Under the pieces are notes generated by a model. The model saw nothing but the letters and a program-made list of their open reading frames with translations, was not told the origin of the DNA and searched no databases. The translations under genes and the position numbers were made by a program. Below are positions 53,006 through 61,213 of a stretch of 64,000 nucleotides of DNA, in pieces (position 1 is the first letter of the stretch; every line of letters starts with the position of its first letter). This stretch comes from MVRV01 sp964469905 (GTDB lineage Bacteria; Desulfobacterota; Syntrophia; Syntrophales; Smithellaceae): contig CAYXZW010000014.1 in NCBI GenBank assembly GCA_964469905.1, forward strand, positions 1-64,000. Reading direction: 5' to 3'.

Positions 53006-53775
53006 GATGCGGCCCCCGCATTTTTTTTCCCGGCAACCAGGTTATCTTTAAAAACACCGAGCGGAAATTCCTTACTCATTACTTCATCGATCCATTTGCA
53101 GGAGGCAACGGAAGTCATCTTCCAGTTAGTCGGGCAGGGTGAAAGAATTTCGACGAGTGAAAAACCCAATCCGTTCGCCTGGCATTGAAAAGCCTTTTTC
53201 AGGGCTTTTTTAGTTTTATTAACACTGGCCGGAGAAGTGACGGTTACTCTTTCCACGTAAGTTGTGCCTTGAAGTTGGGAAAAAATTTCGCTTACTTTAA
53301 CCGGATAGCCGTCTAATATTTTATTGCGGCCGGCAGGAGAAGTTGTTGTTTTCTGGTCGACCATGGTAGTAGGGGCCATTTGACCGCCTGTCATACCATA
53401 AACAGCGTTATTAATAAATATTACGGTGATGTTTTCACCGCGGTTAGCGGCATGAAAACTCTCGGCCATACCAATTGCTGCAAGATCTCCATCGCCCTGA
53501 TAAGAAAAGACGATACGATCCGGCAGCGCGCGCTTGATTCCCGTAGCTGTGGCCGGGCCGCGTCCGTGCTGAGCTTCCAGCATATCGATGTCAAGATAAT
53601 TATAAGCTAATACGGCGCAACCGGCGGGAGGAACCCCGATAGTTATTCCGCGAATTCCCATCTCATCAATAACTTCGGCAACAAGCCGATGAGCAATGCT
53701 GTGACCGCAGCCGGGGCAGTAGTGAAAATAAGCTTCTTTTAAACTTTCCGGCCGACCAAATACTTTTTTTGCCAT
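53002..53775 (-). CDS. 2-oxoacid:ferredoxin oxidoreductase, beta subunit
   Basis: 257 residues, thiamine-diphosphate-binding: CPGCGHS at the start, GDGDLAAIG and the NNAVYGMTGGQMAPTT segment for TPP/Mg. 2-oxoglutarate or branched-chain 2-oxoacid types (KorB/VorA) are both compatible; pyruvate enzymes are usually fused or differ here. It overlaps the gamma gene by 4 bases. Confidence 0.94.
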   Translation of the reverse strand: MAKKVFGRPESLKEAYFHYCPGCGHSIAHRLVAEVIDEMGIRGITIGVPPAGCAVLAYNYLDIDMLEAQHGRGPATATGIKRALPDRIVFSYQGDGDLAAIGMAESFHAANRGENITVIFINNAVYGMTGGQMAPTTMVDQKTTTSPAGRNKILDGYPVKVSEIFSQLQGTTYVERVTVTSPASVNKTKKALKKAFQCQANGLGFSLVEILSPCPTNWKMTSVASCKWIDEVMSKEFPLGVFKDNLVAGKKNAGAAS

Positions 53776-53795
53776 ATTTTTTGTTCCTAATCGGT

Positions 53796-54839
53796 TTAAT
53801 CAATCTTTTCGTAATGCCGGGCAATAACATTAGCCAGTTCAGCCGGCGTGGGTACGGTGCCGCCGGGACGACCATGAAATTCAATAGCGGCATAACCCTG
53901 GAGTGCAAGCCGCACATCATCGAGCATTTGACCGGTACTTAATTCAAAGACCAGATAATTTTTAACTTTTTTCGATAATGCCCGCAATTTTAATTCCGGG
54001 AAAGGCCAAAGGGTTATCGGCCGGAAAAGTCCGACTTTCATGCCGTTTTCCCGCAGGCGTTTGATGGCTCCTTTGGAGATACGGGCAGCTGTTCCATAGG
54101 CAACAATAACTAATTCGGCATCATCCGTTTGATATTTTTCATGAAGCGTTTCTTTTTCGGTAATAGCCTGATATTTTCGTGCTAATTTCCAATTGTGTTC
54201 TTCCATATCGATGGCATCGAGGATGAGGCCGCGGATAAATTTGCTTTTGCCCTGGCCAGCGCCCCGCAGCATGAATTTTTCACTGTACTGCCGCGGTTTT
54301 GGCTTTTTGAAGACGATGGGTTCCATCATCTGTCCCATCATGCCATCGGCTAGAATCATAACCGGTGTGCGGTAAAGATCTGCCAGATCGAAGGCATCCA
54401 TGGTTAAATCCGCCAGTTCCTGGCAGGTGGCCGGTCCATAAACAATTGTCCGGTAATCGCCATGCCCTCCACCGCGCGTTGCCTGATAATAGTCACCCTG
54501 CGCCGGACGAATATTGCCCAATCCGGGACCGCCGCGCATAATGTTGACTATAACACCGGGTAGTTCACAGGCGGCCATGGAAGAAATACCTTCCTGCTTT
54601 AACGAAATACCCGGGCTGGACGATGAAGTCATGACCCTTGCACCTGTGGCACTCGCGCCGATAATCATGTGAATCGCCGCAATTTCACTTTCCGATTGAA
54701 CAAAAACACCACCTTCCACATTGCGCATGTGTTCGGCCATGTATTCAGTAAGCTCATTTTGGGGCGTTATCGGATAGCCGGCATAAAAACGACACCCGGC
54801 ACGGATTGCCGCTTCCGCAATAATATTGTTTCCGGACAT
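53796..54839 (-). CDS. 2-oxoacid:ferredoxin oxidoreductase, alpha subunit
   Basis: 347 residues from the ATG at 54839; the frame runs upstream through the ferredoxin gene but the protein starts MSGNNIIAEAAIRAGCRFYAGYPITPQNEL, a family start. GSSPGISLKQEG-type segment is SSSPGISLKQEGISSM. The set delta-alpha-beta-gamma looks like 2-oxoglutarate (Kor) or 2-oxoisovalerate (Vor) oxidoreductase, giving acyl-CoA, CO2 and reduced ferredoxin or running backwards for biosynthesis. Confidence 0.93.
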   Translation of the reverse strand: MSGNNIIAEAAIRAGCRFYAGYPITPQNELTEYMAEHMRNVEGGVFVQSESEIAAIHMIIGASATGARVMTSSSSPGISLKQEGISSMAACELPGVIVNIMRGGPGLGNIRPAQGDYYQATRGGGHGDYRTIVYGPATCQELADLTMDAFDLADLYRTPVMILADGMMGQMMEPIVFKKPKPRQYSEKFMLRGAGQGKSKFIRGLILDAIDMEEHNWKLARKYQAITEKETLHEKYQTDDAELVIVAYGTAARISKGAIKRLRENGMKVGLFRPITLWPFPELKLRALSKKVKNYLVFELSTGQMLDDVRLALQGYAAIEFHGRPGGTVPTPAELANVIARHYEKID

Positions 54840-54846
54840 TAATACT

Positions 54847-55062
54847 TTATTCACGATAGACCTCGATAGCCACTTCCGGGCACATGACGGCGCACAGAGT
54901 ACAGCCGGTGCATTCCTTTCCCTCAGCGCAGCCAACAGGATGGTAGCCACGGGAGTTGTATTCATTGGTGGGAATAATGCAGCCTTTCGGACAGGCATAA
55001 ATGCAAAGGTGGCATTCCTTGCAAAAATCTTTGTTTATCTTAATGTAACCTTTCAAAATCAA
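54847..55062 (-). CDS. 2-oxoacid oxidoreductase ferredoxin (delta) subunit
   Basis: 71 residues with two 4Fe-4S motifs, CKECHLCIYACP and CTGCTLCAVMCP. First gene of the operon, 7 bases before the alpha gene. Confidence 0.94.
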   Translation of the reverse strand: MILKGYIKINKDFCKECHLCIYACPKGCIIPTNEYNSRGYHPVGCAEGKECTGCTLCAVMCPEVAIEVYRE

Positions 55063-55139
55063 TCTCCAAAACTATTTAATACAGCATATTAATCGCAATT
55101 TCAGAACACGCTTTCTGACGCAAAATGAAGATAAAGTCA

Positions 55140-55280
55140 AGGAATAATTGATGAGGCTGAAGGTGTTTAGGCCGAAGACTTGAAGGGATAATAAACTAGG
55201 CTGAAGTTATTTAGGCTGAGGGCTGAAGGAAATAATTTAGCTCTTCAGCCCTCAGTTCTCAGCCTTCATACTTCAACCTA
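55140..55280. repeat. imperfect tandem/inverted repeats between ferredoxin and NusG-like gene
   Basis: Several copies of the unit AGGCTGAAG/TTTAGGCTGA, then their inverted forms. A perfect 13-base stem CTGAGGGCTGAAG (55216-55228) pairs with CTTCAGCCCTCAG (55243-55255) around a 14-base loop. May act as a terminator for the NusG-like gene. No gene is seen. Confidence 0.6.
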
Positions 55281-55285
55281 TTTTT

Positions 55286-55789
55286 TTATATCTTTGTAAT
55301 TTGAAACCCTTCCAGTTTTATGGCCACCGAACGTTGCAGAAGTTCAATGGAGATAACAAAAAGCTCTTTTTCGGCATTGCTGGCAATTACAGTGCCTTCA
55401 ATTCCGGCAAAGGGGCCGTCAACAATTTTTGCCGGTTCACCCACCTGGGGATATTGCAGGGAGAAAACTTCCACTTTCTTGTTTAAGAGGCGCTGGATTG
55501 CTTCAATCTTGCTGTCCGGCACGGCCACCGGTTCGGTGTTTTCCTTCTTGCCGAGAATTCTCACTACACCAAATGTTTTCAGGATGGTTACTTTTATTTC
55601 ATTGTCAAGATGGGGTGTTTCCACAAAAAGATAGCCGGGGAAAAGGGGGATAAATATTTTCTTTTTCCGGTCTTTTCTCTTGCTCCAAACTTCTATCTCA
55701 GGTAAAAAAGTCGGTATATTTTTTTGCGCAAGACCGGTATTTGCTTTATATTCGTGTCTACTTCTTGTACTTACGGCATACCATGGCAT
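55286..55789 (-). CDS. specialised NusG paralogue (UpxY/LoaP/RfaH-like antiterminator)
   Basis: 167 residues: NGN domain (WYAVSTRSRHEYKANTGLAQKN, LFPGYLFVE) and a carboxy-terminal KOW domain (GEPAKIVDGPFAGIEGTVI). The front has the RfaH/UpxY-style start MPWYAVSTRSRHE, rather than core NusG. Such paralogues allow polymerase to read through long polysaccharide operons. Here it is a lone gene with no long cluster right behind it, so its target may be elsewhere. Confidence 0.85.
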   Translation of the reverse strand: MPWYAVSTRSRHEYKANTGLAQKNIPTFLPEIEVWSKRKDRKKKIFIPLFPGYLFVETPHLDNEIKVTILKTFGVVRILGKKENTEPVAVPDSKIEAIQRLLNKKVEVFSLQYPQVGEPAKIVDGPFAGIEGTVIASNAEKELFVISIELLQRSVAIKLEGFQITKI

Positions 55790-55870
55790 GAAAACACCCT
55801 TAATTTATTAGGCTGATATTGAATGTATGCCCTCCTATAATAACTATAAAAATTTTGCAATGGGGATTTG

Positions 55871-57469
55871 ATGAAGCTTTTGCGTATCGCGGGAATTAAG
55901 CTGGCTTTGGATGAAGACGAAGAGCAACTAAGCCAAAAGGCAGCAGCAATCCTGGCGGTGGCGCCATGTGATATTGTAAATTGCAGCATTATCAAAAAAG
56001 CCATTGATGCCCGGCGGAATAAACCTCCTCATTTTGTTTATGTTGTCCAATTAACCGTTGCTGATGATTTTCCGGTACCCGGTGATCTTACCGAAGGAAT
56101 TAAAGTTCAGGAGATCGAAGATCACCTGCCGGAGCCGCTCTTTCCCGCAATATTTACACCAGCCGGGACTGTAGTTGTTGCCGGTAGCGGACCGGCCGGT
56201 CTATTCGCAGCTTATGTGCTGTCGGCAAGAGGGCTCCCGGTAGTTCTGCTGGAAAGAGGAACTAAGATAGAAAAGAGAACAAGCGATGTACATGCTTTCT
56301 GGGAGAAAGGCATCATTAATCCGGCGAGCAATGTACTCTTTGGTGAGGGAGGTGCGGGAACATTTTCCGATGGCAAGCTGACCAGCCGGAGCAAGAATCC
56401 CTATTCTTTCTGGGTTAAAAAGATTCTGGTGGAAATGGGCGCCCCCCCAGCCATCCTGACCGATGCCAAACCTCATGTAGGCACAGATCAATTGACAAAA
56501 GTGGTTGTCAATCTGCGCAACAAGCTTGCCTCAATGGGTTGTACGATGCGCTTTGAAGCGCAGATCACGGATTTTATTGTCCGCAAGGCTCAGCTGGCTG
56601 CAATTATCGTCAACGAAAAGGAAGAGATAAAAACGGAGCAATTGGTGTTGGCCATTGGCCAGAGCGCCGACGATACGTATCGAAAGTTACAGGTAAGTGG
56701 CGTCAAAATGGAAGCTAAACCTTTTGCCATGGGGCTGCGCGTAGAACATCCACAGGAATTAATTAATTCCCTGCAGTACGGAAAGTGGTCCGGACATCCG
56801 CATCTTCCTCCGGCGGAATATTTTGTGACCGCAGCATCTTCTGCCTGGAATCGGTCAGTCTATACTTTTTGCATGTGTCCCGGTGGAGAGGTAATCGGCT
56901 GCAGCGCTTTTCCCGGGTATGTTTTAACAAACGGAATGAGTAGAAGTATGCGCAGTGGCAGGTTTGCCAATAGTGCCGTAGTTGTAAATGTCCGGGTTGA
57001 AGATTTTGCACTGCAGGAAGAGCCATTGGCCGGCCTGGAATTTCGAGCCCGGTGGGAGAAAAGGGCTTTTGAAGCAGGCGGATGCAATTATCACGCACCG
57101 GTGCAAAGACTGACTGATTTTCTGGAAAAGAAAACGGCGGTTAAAAGCTTGCCGACAAGCTTTCGTCCCGGAACAAAGCCGGCAGCTCTGGATGATGTGC
57201 TTCCTTTGTTTGTTGCCGGTGCACTAAGAGAGGGCATTTATGAATTCAATAGAAAAATGCCGGGATTTATTACTGCGGATGCCCATTTGATCGGGGTGGA
57301 AACAAGAACTTCTTCGCCGGTGCGCATCTGCCGGAATGGTGACGGCCAGAGCGAAAACGTTCATGGTCTCTATCCTTGCGGGGAAGGTTCCGGTTATGCG
57401 GGGGGAATTATCAGCTCGGCCTTGGACGGAATCAAAGCGGCGCAAAACCTGATTGCCAATTTAACTTAA
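55871..57469 (+). CDS. FAD-dependent oxidoreductase (NAD(FAD)-utilising dehydrogenase-like)
   Basis: 532 residues. Amino-terminal region of about 90 residues, then the Rossmann dinucleotide motif VVVAGSGPAGLFAAYVLSARG, LFGEGGAGTFSDGKLTSR and a GAL-EG carboxy block (LYPCGEGSGYAGGIISSALDG). Similar to uncharacterised flavoproteins widespread in anaerobes. Start ATG 55871, after a GGGGA site. Substrate unknown. Confidence 0.85.
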   Translation: MKLLRIAGIKLALDEDEEQLSQKAAAILAVAPCDIVNCSIIKKAIDARRNKPPHFVYVVQLTVADDFPVPGDLTEGIKVQEIEDHLPEPLFPAIFTPAGTVVVAGSGPAGLFAAYVLSARGLPVVLLERGTKIEKRTSDVHAFWEKGIINPASNVLFGEGGAGTFSDGKLTSRSKNPYSFWVKKILVEMGAPPAILTDAKPHVGTDQLTKVVVNLRNKLASMGCTMRFEAQITDFIVRKAQLAAIIVNEKEEIKTEQLVLAIGQSADDTYRKLQVSGVKMEAKPFAMGLRVEHPQELINSLQYGKWSGHPHLPPAEYFVTAASSAWNRSVYTFCMCPGGEVIGCSAFPGYVLTNGMSRSMRSGRFANSAVVVNVRVEDFALQEEPLAGLEFRARWEKRAFEAGGCNYHAPVQRLTDFLEKKTAVKSLPTSFRPGTKPAALDDVLPLFVAGALREGIYEFNRKMPGFITADAHLIGVETRTSSPVRICRNGDGQSENVHGLYPCGEGSGYAGGIISSALDGIKAAQNLIANLT

Positions 57470-57487
57470 GCCGGCCTGATTGGGTGC

Positions 57488-58435
57488 TCATTTTTTCTGA
57501 TATAAAGGTTCCTGTCCCCGATTCAGTCTCCTGATATTCTCCGCCACTACTTTCACTATACCGCTTATGGAAACGTCCGTGGAGCCGGCAATGTGAGGCG
57601 TAGCAAGAACATTATATTGGAAAACAGGATTGTCCGGATTGACCGGTTCCTCCCAGAACACATCCAGGCCTGCGCCGGCAATCTTTTCCGAGGCGAGCGC
57701 CTCCTCGAGCGCATCCCGATTGACCAGACCGCCGCGGGATAAATTGATTAAAAAGGCATTGCGTTTCATTGCACCGAAAGCTTGCTGTCCAATCAAATTC
57801 TGGTTTTCCGGAGTCAGCGGCAGGCAAAGCACCACATAGTCAGATTGGCGTAAAAGAATGTCCATCTCTGCGGGCGTCCCGGCCCATTCCAGACCAAGTT
57901 CCTCTTTTGCCTTTTGCGGATCATGGCGTTTAACACCGATGAGGCGAACGTCAAAGGCTTTTAGCTTTCTGGCCATTGCCCGGCCGATACCGCCCAGGCC
58001 GATGAGACCTACCGTCTTGCCGGACAAGGACCGTCCCTGTGGGGTTCCCGTCTTCCGGTTGGCCAGGCTTATGGTCATTTTACGGAAATCTCTCGATAGG
58101 CCGATCATCAAATAGATGCCCAGTTCAGCCACAGAGTCGGCATTGCCGGACATTTCGGTAGGAACGTTAGCCACTGCGATGTTCAGTTCCCGGGCGTACT
58201 GATGGTCAACGCCTTCCAGTCCTGCACCACATTGCTGAATGAGCCGCAAGCGGTCTGCCGTTGCGAGTTGTGCTCTGCCCACCCTGCTCATGGTAGGTAT
58301 CAGGATATCAAATCCCTTCAAACTATCGAAACCAAAATGTCCGCTGGCTTCAAAATGATGCTGTGGTAGTTCGGCTTTTATTAACCCGAAAAACCCGCCC
58401 CAGGTGTTTTCCTCTGCGGCAAACAGAATATTCAT
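57488..58435 (-). CDS. D-2-hydroxyacid dehydrogenase family protein
   Basis: 315 residues, ATG at 58435 (GGAG 8 bases upstream). NAD motif GLIGLGGIGRAMARKL; catalytic Arg in NLSRGGLVN, Glu in DVFWEEP, His in TPHIAGSTD. Related to phosphoglycerate, glyoxylate and lactate dehydrogenases; no ACT domain, so probably not canonical SerA. Convergent with the FAD oxidoreductase. Confidence 0.88.
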   Translation of the reverse strand: MNILFAAEENTWGGFFGLIKAELPQHHFEASGHFGFDSLKGFDILIPTMSRVGRAQLATADRLRLIQQCGAGLEGVDHQYARELNIAVANVPTEMSGNADSVAELGIYLMIGLSRDFRKMTISLANRKTGTPQGRSLSGKTVGLIGLGGIGRAMARKLKAFDVRLIGVKRHDPQKAKEELGLEWAGTPAEMDILLRQSDYVVLCLPLTPENQNLIGQQAFGAMKRNAFLINLSRGGLVNRDALEEALASEKIAGAGLDVFWEEPVNPDNPVFQYNVLATPHIAGSTDVSISGIVKVVAENIRRLNRGQEPLYQKK

Positions 58436-58481
58436 TATTTCCACTCCGTTAATTTATGCCCGATTATACTATGATTGAAAG

Positions 58482-59570
58482 TTAACGTAAACGGCTGTCA
58501 ATTGCTATGTCCGGGCCGAGTCTTTTTATTTTCTGAAAGGATAGTATTTTGGCATGTTCAAGGTCGCTGATCCGGAGATCTCCGATGGCCTCAATTCCGC
58601 TACCGATAATTTTCGGCGCAATTATCGCCACCAGACGAGTGACTAAATCGTTCTGTAATGCCGAGGTGATAATTTGAGCGCCGCCTTCCACCAGTAGGGA
58701 AGATATTCCTCGGGCGGCAAGTATTTTAAATAATTTTTTCAAGTCAACTCGGCCCTGAGTGTCAGCATCAATTGTAATTATTTCCACGCCGGAAGCAGCA
58801 ATACGCTGGAAATGCGGATCGTCCGCCGTTTTAGTTGTGGCAATTAAAGTTTGGGCAGCCGACTGGTTTTGCAGAATTTTTGCCTTTAGTGGAATTCTCA
58901 GGCCGGAATCAACGACAACACGCAGGGGATTATGGCCGCGGACATGGCGTACTGTCAGCTCCGGATTATCTTGAATGACCGTTTGCGCCCCTACTAAAAT
59001 GGCATCATGCTCAGCTCTCAGTTGATGAGCAAACTTGCGTGACGCCTCCGAGCTGATCCATTGCGACTGGCCGCTTAACGTAGCGATGCGTCCATCGAAG
59101 GTCTGAGCGTATTTTACCGTGACAAATGGCAGGCCGGTTTCCATATAATGAAAGAAAGTTTCATTCAGAGAGCGGCATTCCTTTTCCAGAATGCCTGTTT
59201 TTACTGCAATCCCCCGGCTCTCTAAATAATTTAAACCACCGCAGGAGACCAGTGGATTGGAATCAATGGAGCCGATGACAACTTTGCCGATTTTATGCTT
59301 GATTATGCTATCGACGCAAGGTGGTGTTTTTCCTTCGTGGCAGCAAGGTTCGAGATTGACATAGAGTGTTGCCCCGGCAACGTCTTCAGAGGCATTTTTA
59401 ATAGCGTTGATTTCCGCATGATGGTCACCGTAGCGCTTATGATAACCCTGACCGATGATCCGGCCATCTTTGACAATGACCGCGCCGACCAGCGGATTAG
59501 GGCTGACGTAACCCTTTCCTTTCCGGGCAAGCTTTAACGCTGAGTGCATGTAGTGTTCATCATTATTCAT
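58482..59570 (-). CDS. ribD: bifunctional riboflavin biosynthesis protein RibD
   Basis: Deaminase and reductase steps of riboflavin synthesis. 362 residues: deaminase with HAEINAI and PCCHEGKTPPC (zinc His and two Cys), then the NADPH-dependent reductase (LRVVVDSGLRIPL, SLLVEGGAQI). No FMN riboswitch is visible upstream, and ribE/ribBA are not nearby. Confidence 0.96.
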   Translation of the reverse strand: MNNDEHYMHSALKLARKGKGYVSPNPLVGAVIVKDGRIIGQGYHKRYGDHHAEINAIKNASEDVAGATLYVNLEPCCHEGKTPPCVDSIIKHKIGKVVIGSIDSNPLVSCGGLNYLESRGIAVKTGILEKECRSLNETFFHYMETGLPFVTVKYAQTFDGRIATLSGQSQWISSEASRKFAHQLRAEHDAILVGAQTVIQDNPELTVRHVRGHNPLRVVVDSGLRIPLKAKILQNQSAAQTLIATTKTADDPHFQRIAASGVEIITIDADTQGRVDLKKLFKILAARGISSLLVEGGAQIITSALQNDLVTRLVAIIAPKIIGSGIEAIGDLRISDLEHAKILSFQKIKRLGPDIAIDSRLR

Positions 59571-59691
59571 ATAGTTGACAAATACTCCATAATTTGCCGA
59601 GAAGTAAAGAAAATTATTGTTGATCTGTTCACGGATATGATATGGAAACAGTCAAAAGTTGCCATAATAAACGAAAAACCAAGGAGATATC

Positions 59692-60420
59692 ATGAAAGGT
59701 GTTGTACTGGCAGGCGGATTGGGAAGCAGGCTTTATCCTCTGACCAAAGTAACCAATAAGCATTTACTTCCTGTCTATAATGAGCCGATGATTTATTATC
59801 CCATTCGAATCCTGGTGAATGCCGGGATTGATGAAATTCTGATTGTGACGGGCGGCAACAATGCCGGTGATTTCCTGAAACTGTTGGAAAATGGTAAAGA
59901 TTTTGGTCTTAAGCATATCAACTATACTTATCAGCAAGGTGAGGGCGGTATTGCTGCGGCCTTGAGTCTGGCCGAATATTTTGCGGATAGGGATAAGATT
60001 GTTGTCGTCCTGGGTGATAATATTATTGAAGGAAATATTAAGGCGGCTGCAGAAAAATTCCGCGAACAGAAAGATGGCGCCCGCATACTGCTCAAGGAAG
60101 TTCCTGATCCGCAACGATTTGGTGTTCCTGTTTTTGAGGGAGACAAAATAATCCGTGTTGAGGAAAAACCAGCCAATCCTGCTTCCAATTTTGCCGTAAT
60201 CGGTATTTACATGTATGATTACCGGGTGTTTGAATTCATTCGTTCCCTGAAGCCGTCACAACGGGGCGAATTGGAAATCACCGATGTTAATAATTTTTAT
60301 ATTCGAGAAGGAAAGATGCAATCGGATGTGATCGATGGCTGGTGGACCGATGCCGGCACTTTTGAATCATTGCAGCATGCCGGAAATATGGTGGAGAAGA
60401 CAGGAGCCAATAAGCTATGA
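59692..60420 (+). CDS. glucose-1-phosphate thymidylyltransferase-like sugar nucleotidyltransferase
   Basis: 242 residues. Signature VLAGGLGSRLYPLTKVTNKHLLPV at the start, then QQGEGGIAAALSLAEYF, VVLGDNII and EKPANPASNFAVIGIYMYD; DGWWTDAGT near the end. Shorter than typical RfbA (about 290), of the small RfbA-like type. Product likely a dTDP- or UDP-sugar. Its stop overlaps the cupin gene. Confidence 0.88.
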   Translation: MKGVVLAGGLGSRLYPLTKVTNKHLLPVYNEPMIYYPIRILVNAGIDEILIVTGGNNAGDFLKLLENGKDFGLKHINYTYQQGEGGIAAALSLAEYFADRDKIVVVLGDNIIEGNIKAAAEKFREQKDGARILLKEVPDPQRFGVPVFEGDKIIRVEEKPANPASNFAVIGIYMYDYRVFEFIRSLKPSQRGELEITDVNNFYIREGKMQSDVIDGWWTDAGTFESLQHAGNMVEKTGANKL

Positions 60421-60872
60421 TTGACGGTGTCATAATTAAAAAATTAAAAGTTATTGCCGATGAGCGCGGCCGTTTGATGGAAATCCTGCGCGGCGATGAT
60501 GGCTTTTTTGAAAAATTCGGCCAGGTTTATATGACAACGGCTTATCCCGGTGTTGTGAAGGGCTGGCATTACCATAAGAAGCAATGCGATAATATGGCTG
60601 TAGTAAAGGGAATGATGAAAATTGTTCTTTATGACAGCCGGAAGGAATCAGCTACCTTCGGCGAAGTTAACGAGATTATTGCCGGTATCCATAATCCTGT
60701 TCTGGTGCATATCCCCCCCCTTGTTTATCATGGTTTCAAATGCATTTCCGAGGATGAAGCTATTGTCGTCAATACTCCGACTGAAGTGTACAATTATTCG
60801 GAGCCGGATGAGTTTCGTGTGCCGGCGCATGGCAGTGATATCCCTTATTCCTGGGAGAGAAAAGACGGCTGA
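60417..60872 (+). CDS. dTDP-4-dehydrorhamnose 3,5-epimerase-like cupin
   Basis: 151 residues, cupin fold. His/Lys motif in KGWHYHKKQCDNM and FGEVNEIIAG, LVHIPPLVYHGFKC resemble RmlC (which has His and Asp/Tyr). Overlaps the nucleotidyltransferase by 4 bases. No rmlB or rmlD is next to it, so the sugar made is uncertain. Confidence 0.82.
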   Translation: MIDGVIIKKLKVIADERGRLMEILRGDDGFFEKFGQVYMTTAYPGVVKGWHYHKKQCDNMAVVKGMMKIVLYDSRKESATFGEVNEIIAGIHNPVLVHIPPLVYHGFKCISEDEAIVVNTPTEVYNYSEPDEFRVPAHGSDIPYSWERKDG

Positions 60873-61006
60873 TTCCGTTTTCAAATCACTGATGATACCG
60901 AGGCGGCTAGAAGGACGCAACGACGCGTATATGAAAATACGTTGAGGAAGCCGACGACGAAGCCAACAAAGGTAGCGCTTGATTTGGATATGGAATGATA
61001 TTGTTC

Positions 61007-61036
61007 TTGACTACGGCAAGGTACAATGGCTATAAT
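61007..61036 (+). promoter_or_regulatory. promoter of the riboswitch-pilD transcript
   Basis: TTGACT (61007-61012), 18-base spacer, perfect TATAAT (61031-61036). It places the start near 61043, just before the aptamer. Confidence 0.75.
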
Positions 61037-61045
61037 TATAGCAAG

Positions 61046-61134
61046 CTTGAAAAGGGCAAACCGTCTGAAAAGGCGGGACGCAAAGTTACTGGCCTAAGTC
61101 CGTTTTTTATGGGATATGGTAGCAGAACTGCCGG
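61046..61134 (+). promoter_or_regulatory. cyclic di-GMP-I riboswitch (GEMM) upstream of pilD
   Basis: Carries the class I core: GGGCAAACC, a P2 hairpin CCGTCT-GAAA-AGGCGG whose GAAA loop docks, GGGACGCAAAG, ACTGGCCTAAG and ATGGTAGCAGAACTGCCGG. Downstream 61150-61156 (GTCCCGC) is complementary to 61073-61079 (GCGGGAC) in P2, so ligand binding may release or hide this element. It lies about 80 bases before the prepilin peptidase start. In other deltaproteobacteria this aptamer often controls pilus or cytochrome genes. Confidence 0.9.
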
Positions 61135-61213
61135 GTAATTTCTGAAGAAGTCCCGCAATTCTGTTTAGCAATTCCCAGATTATATATCACTGACTTAAGA
61201 TTGGAATAAAGCC

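Larger units (their letters stand above)
60873..61213. other. intergenic region holding the pilD riboswitch (341 bases)
   Basis: First 130 bases have a small hairpin (CGTAT/ATACG near 60926) but no gene. Then come the promoter 61007-61036 and the c-di-GMP riboswitch. Confidence 0.7.

Noticed and set aside
58482..59691. FMN riboswitch ahead of ribD
   Set aside because: The region before the ribD start is short (about 120 bases, shared with a divergent gene) and lacks the conserved FMN aptamer sequences.
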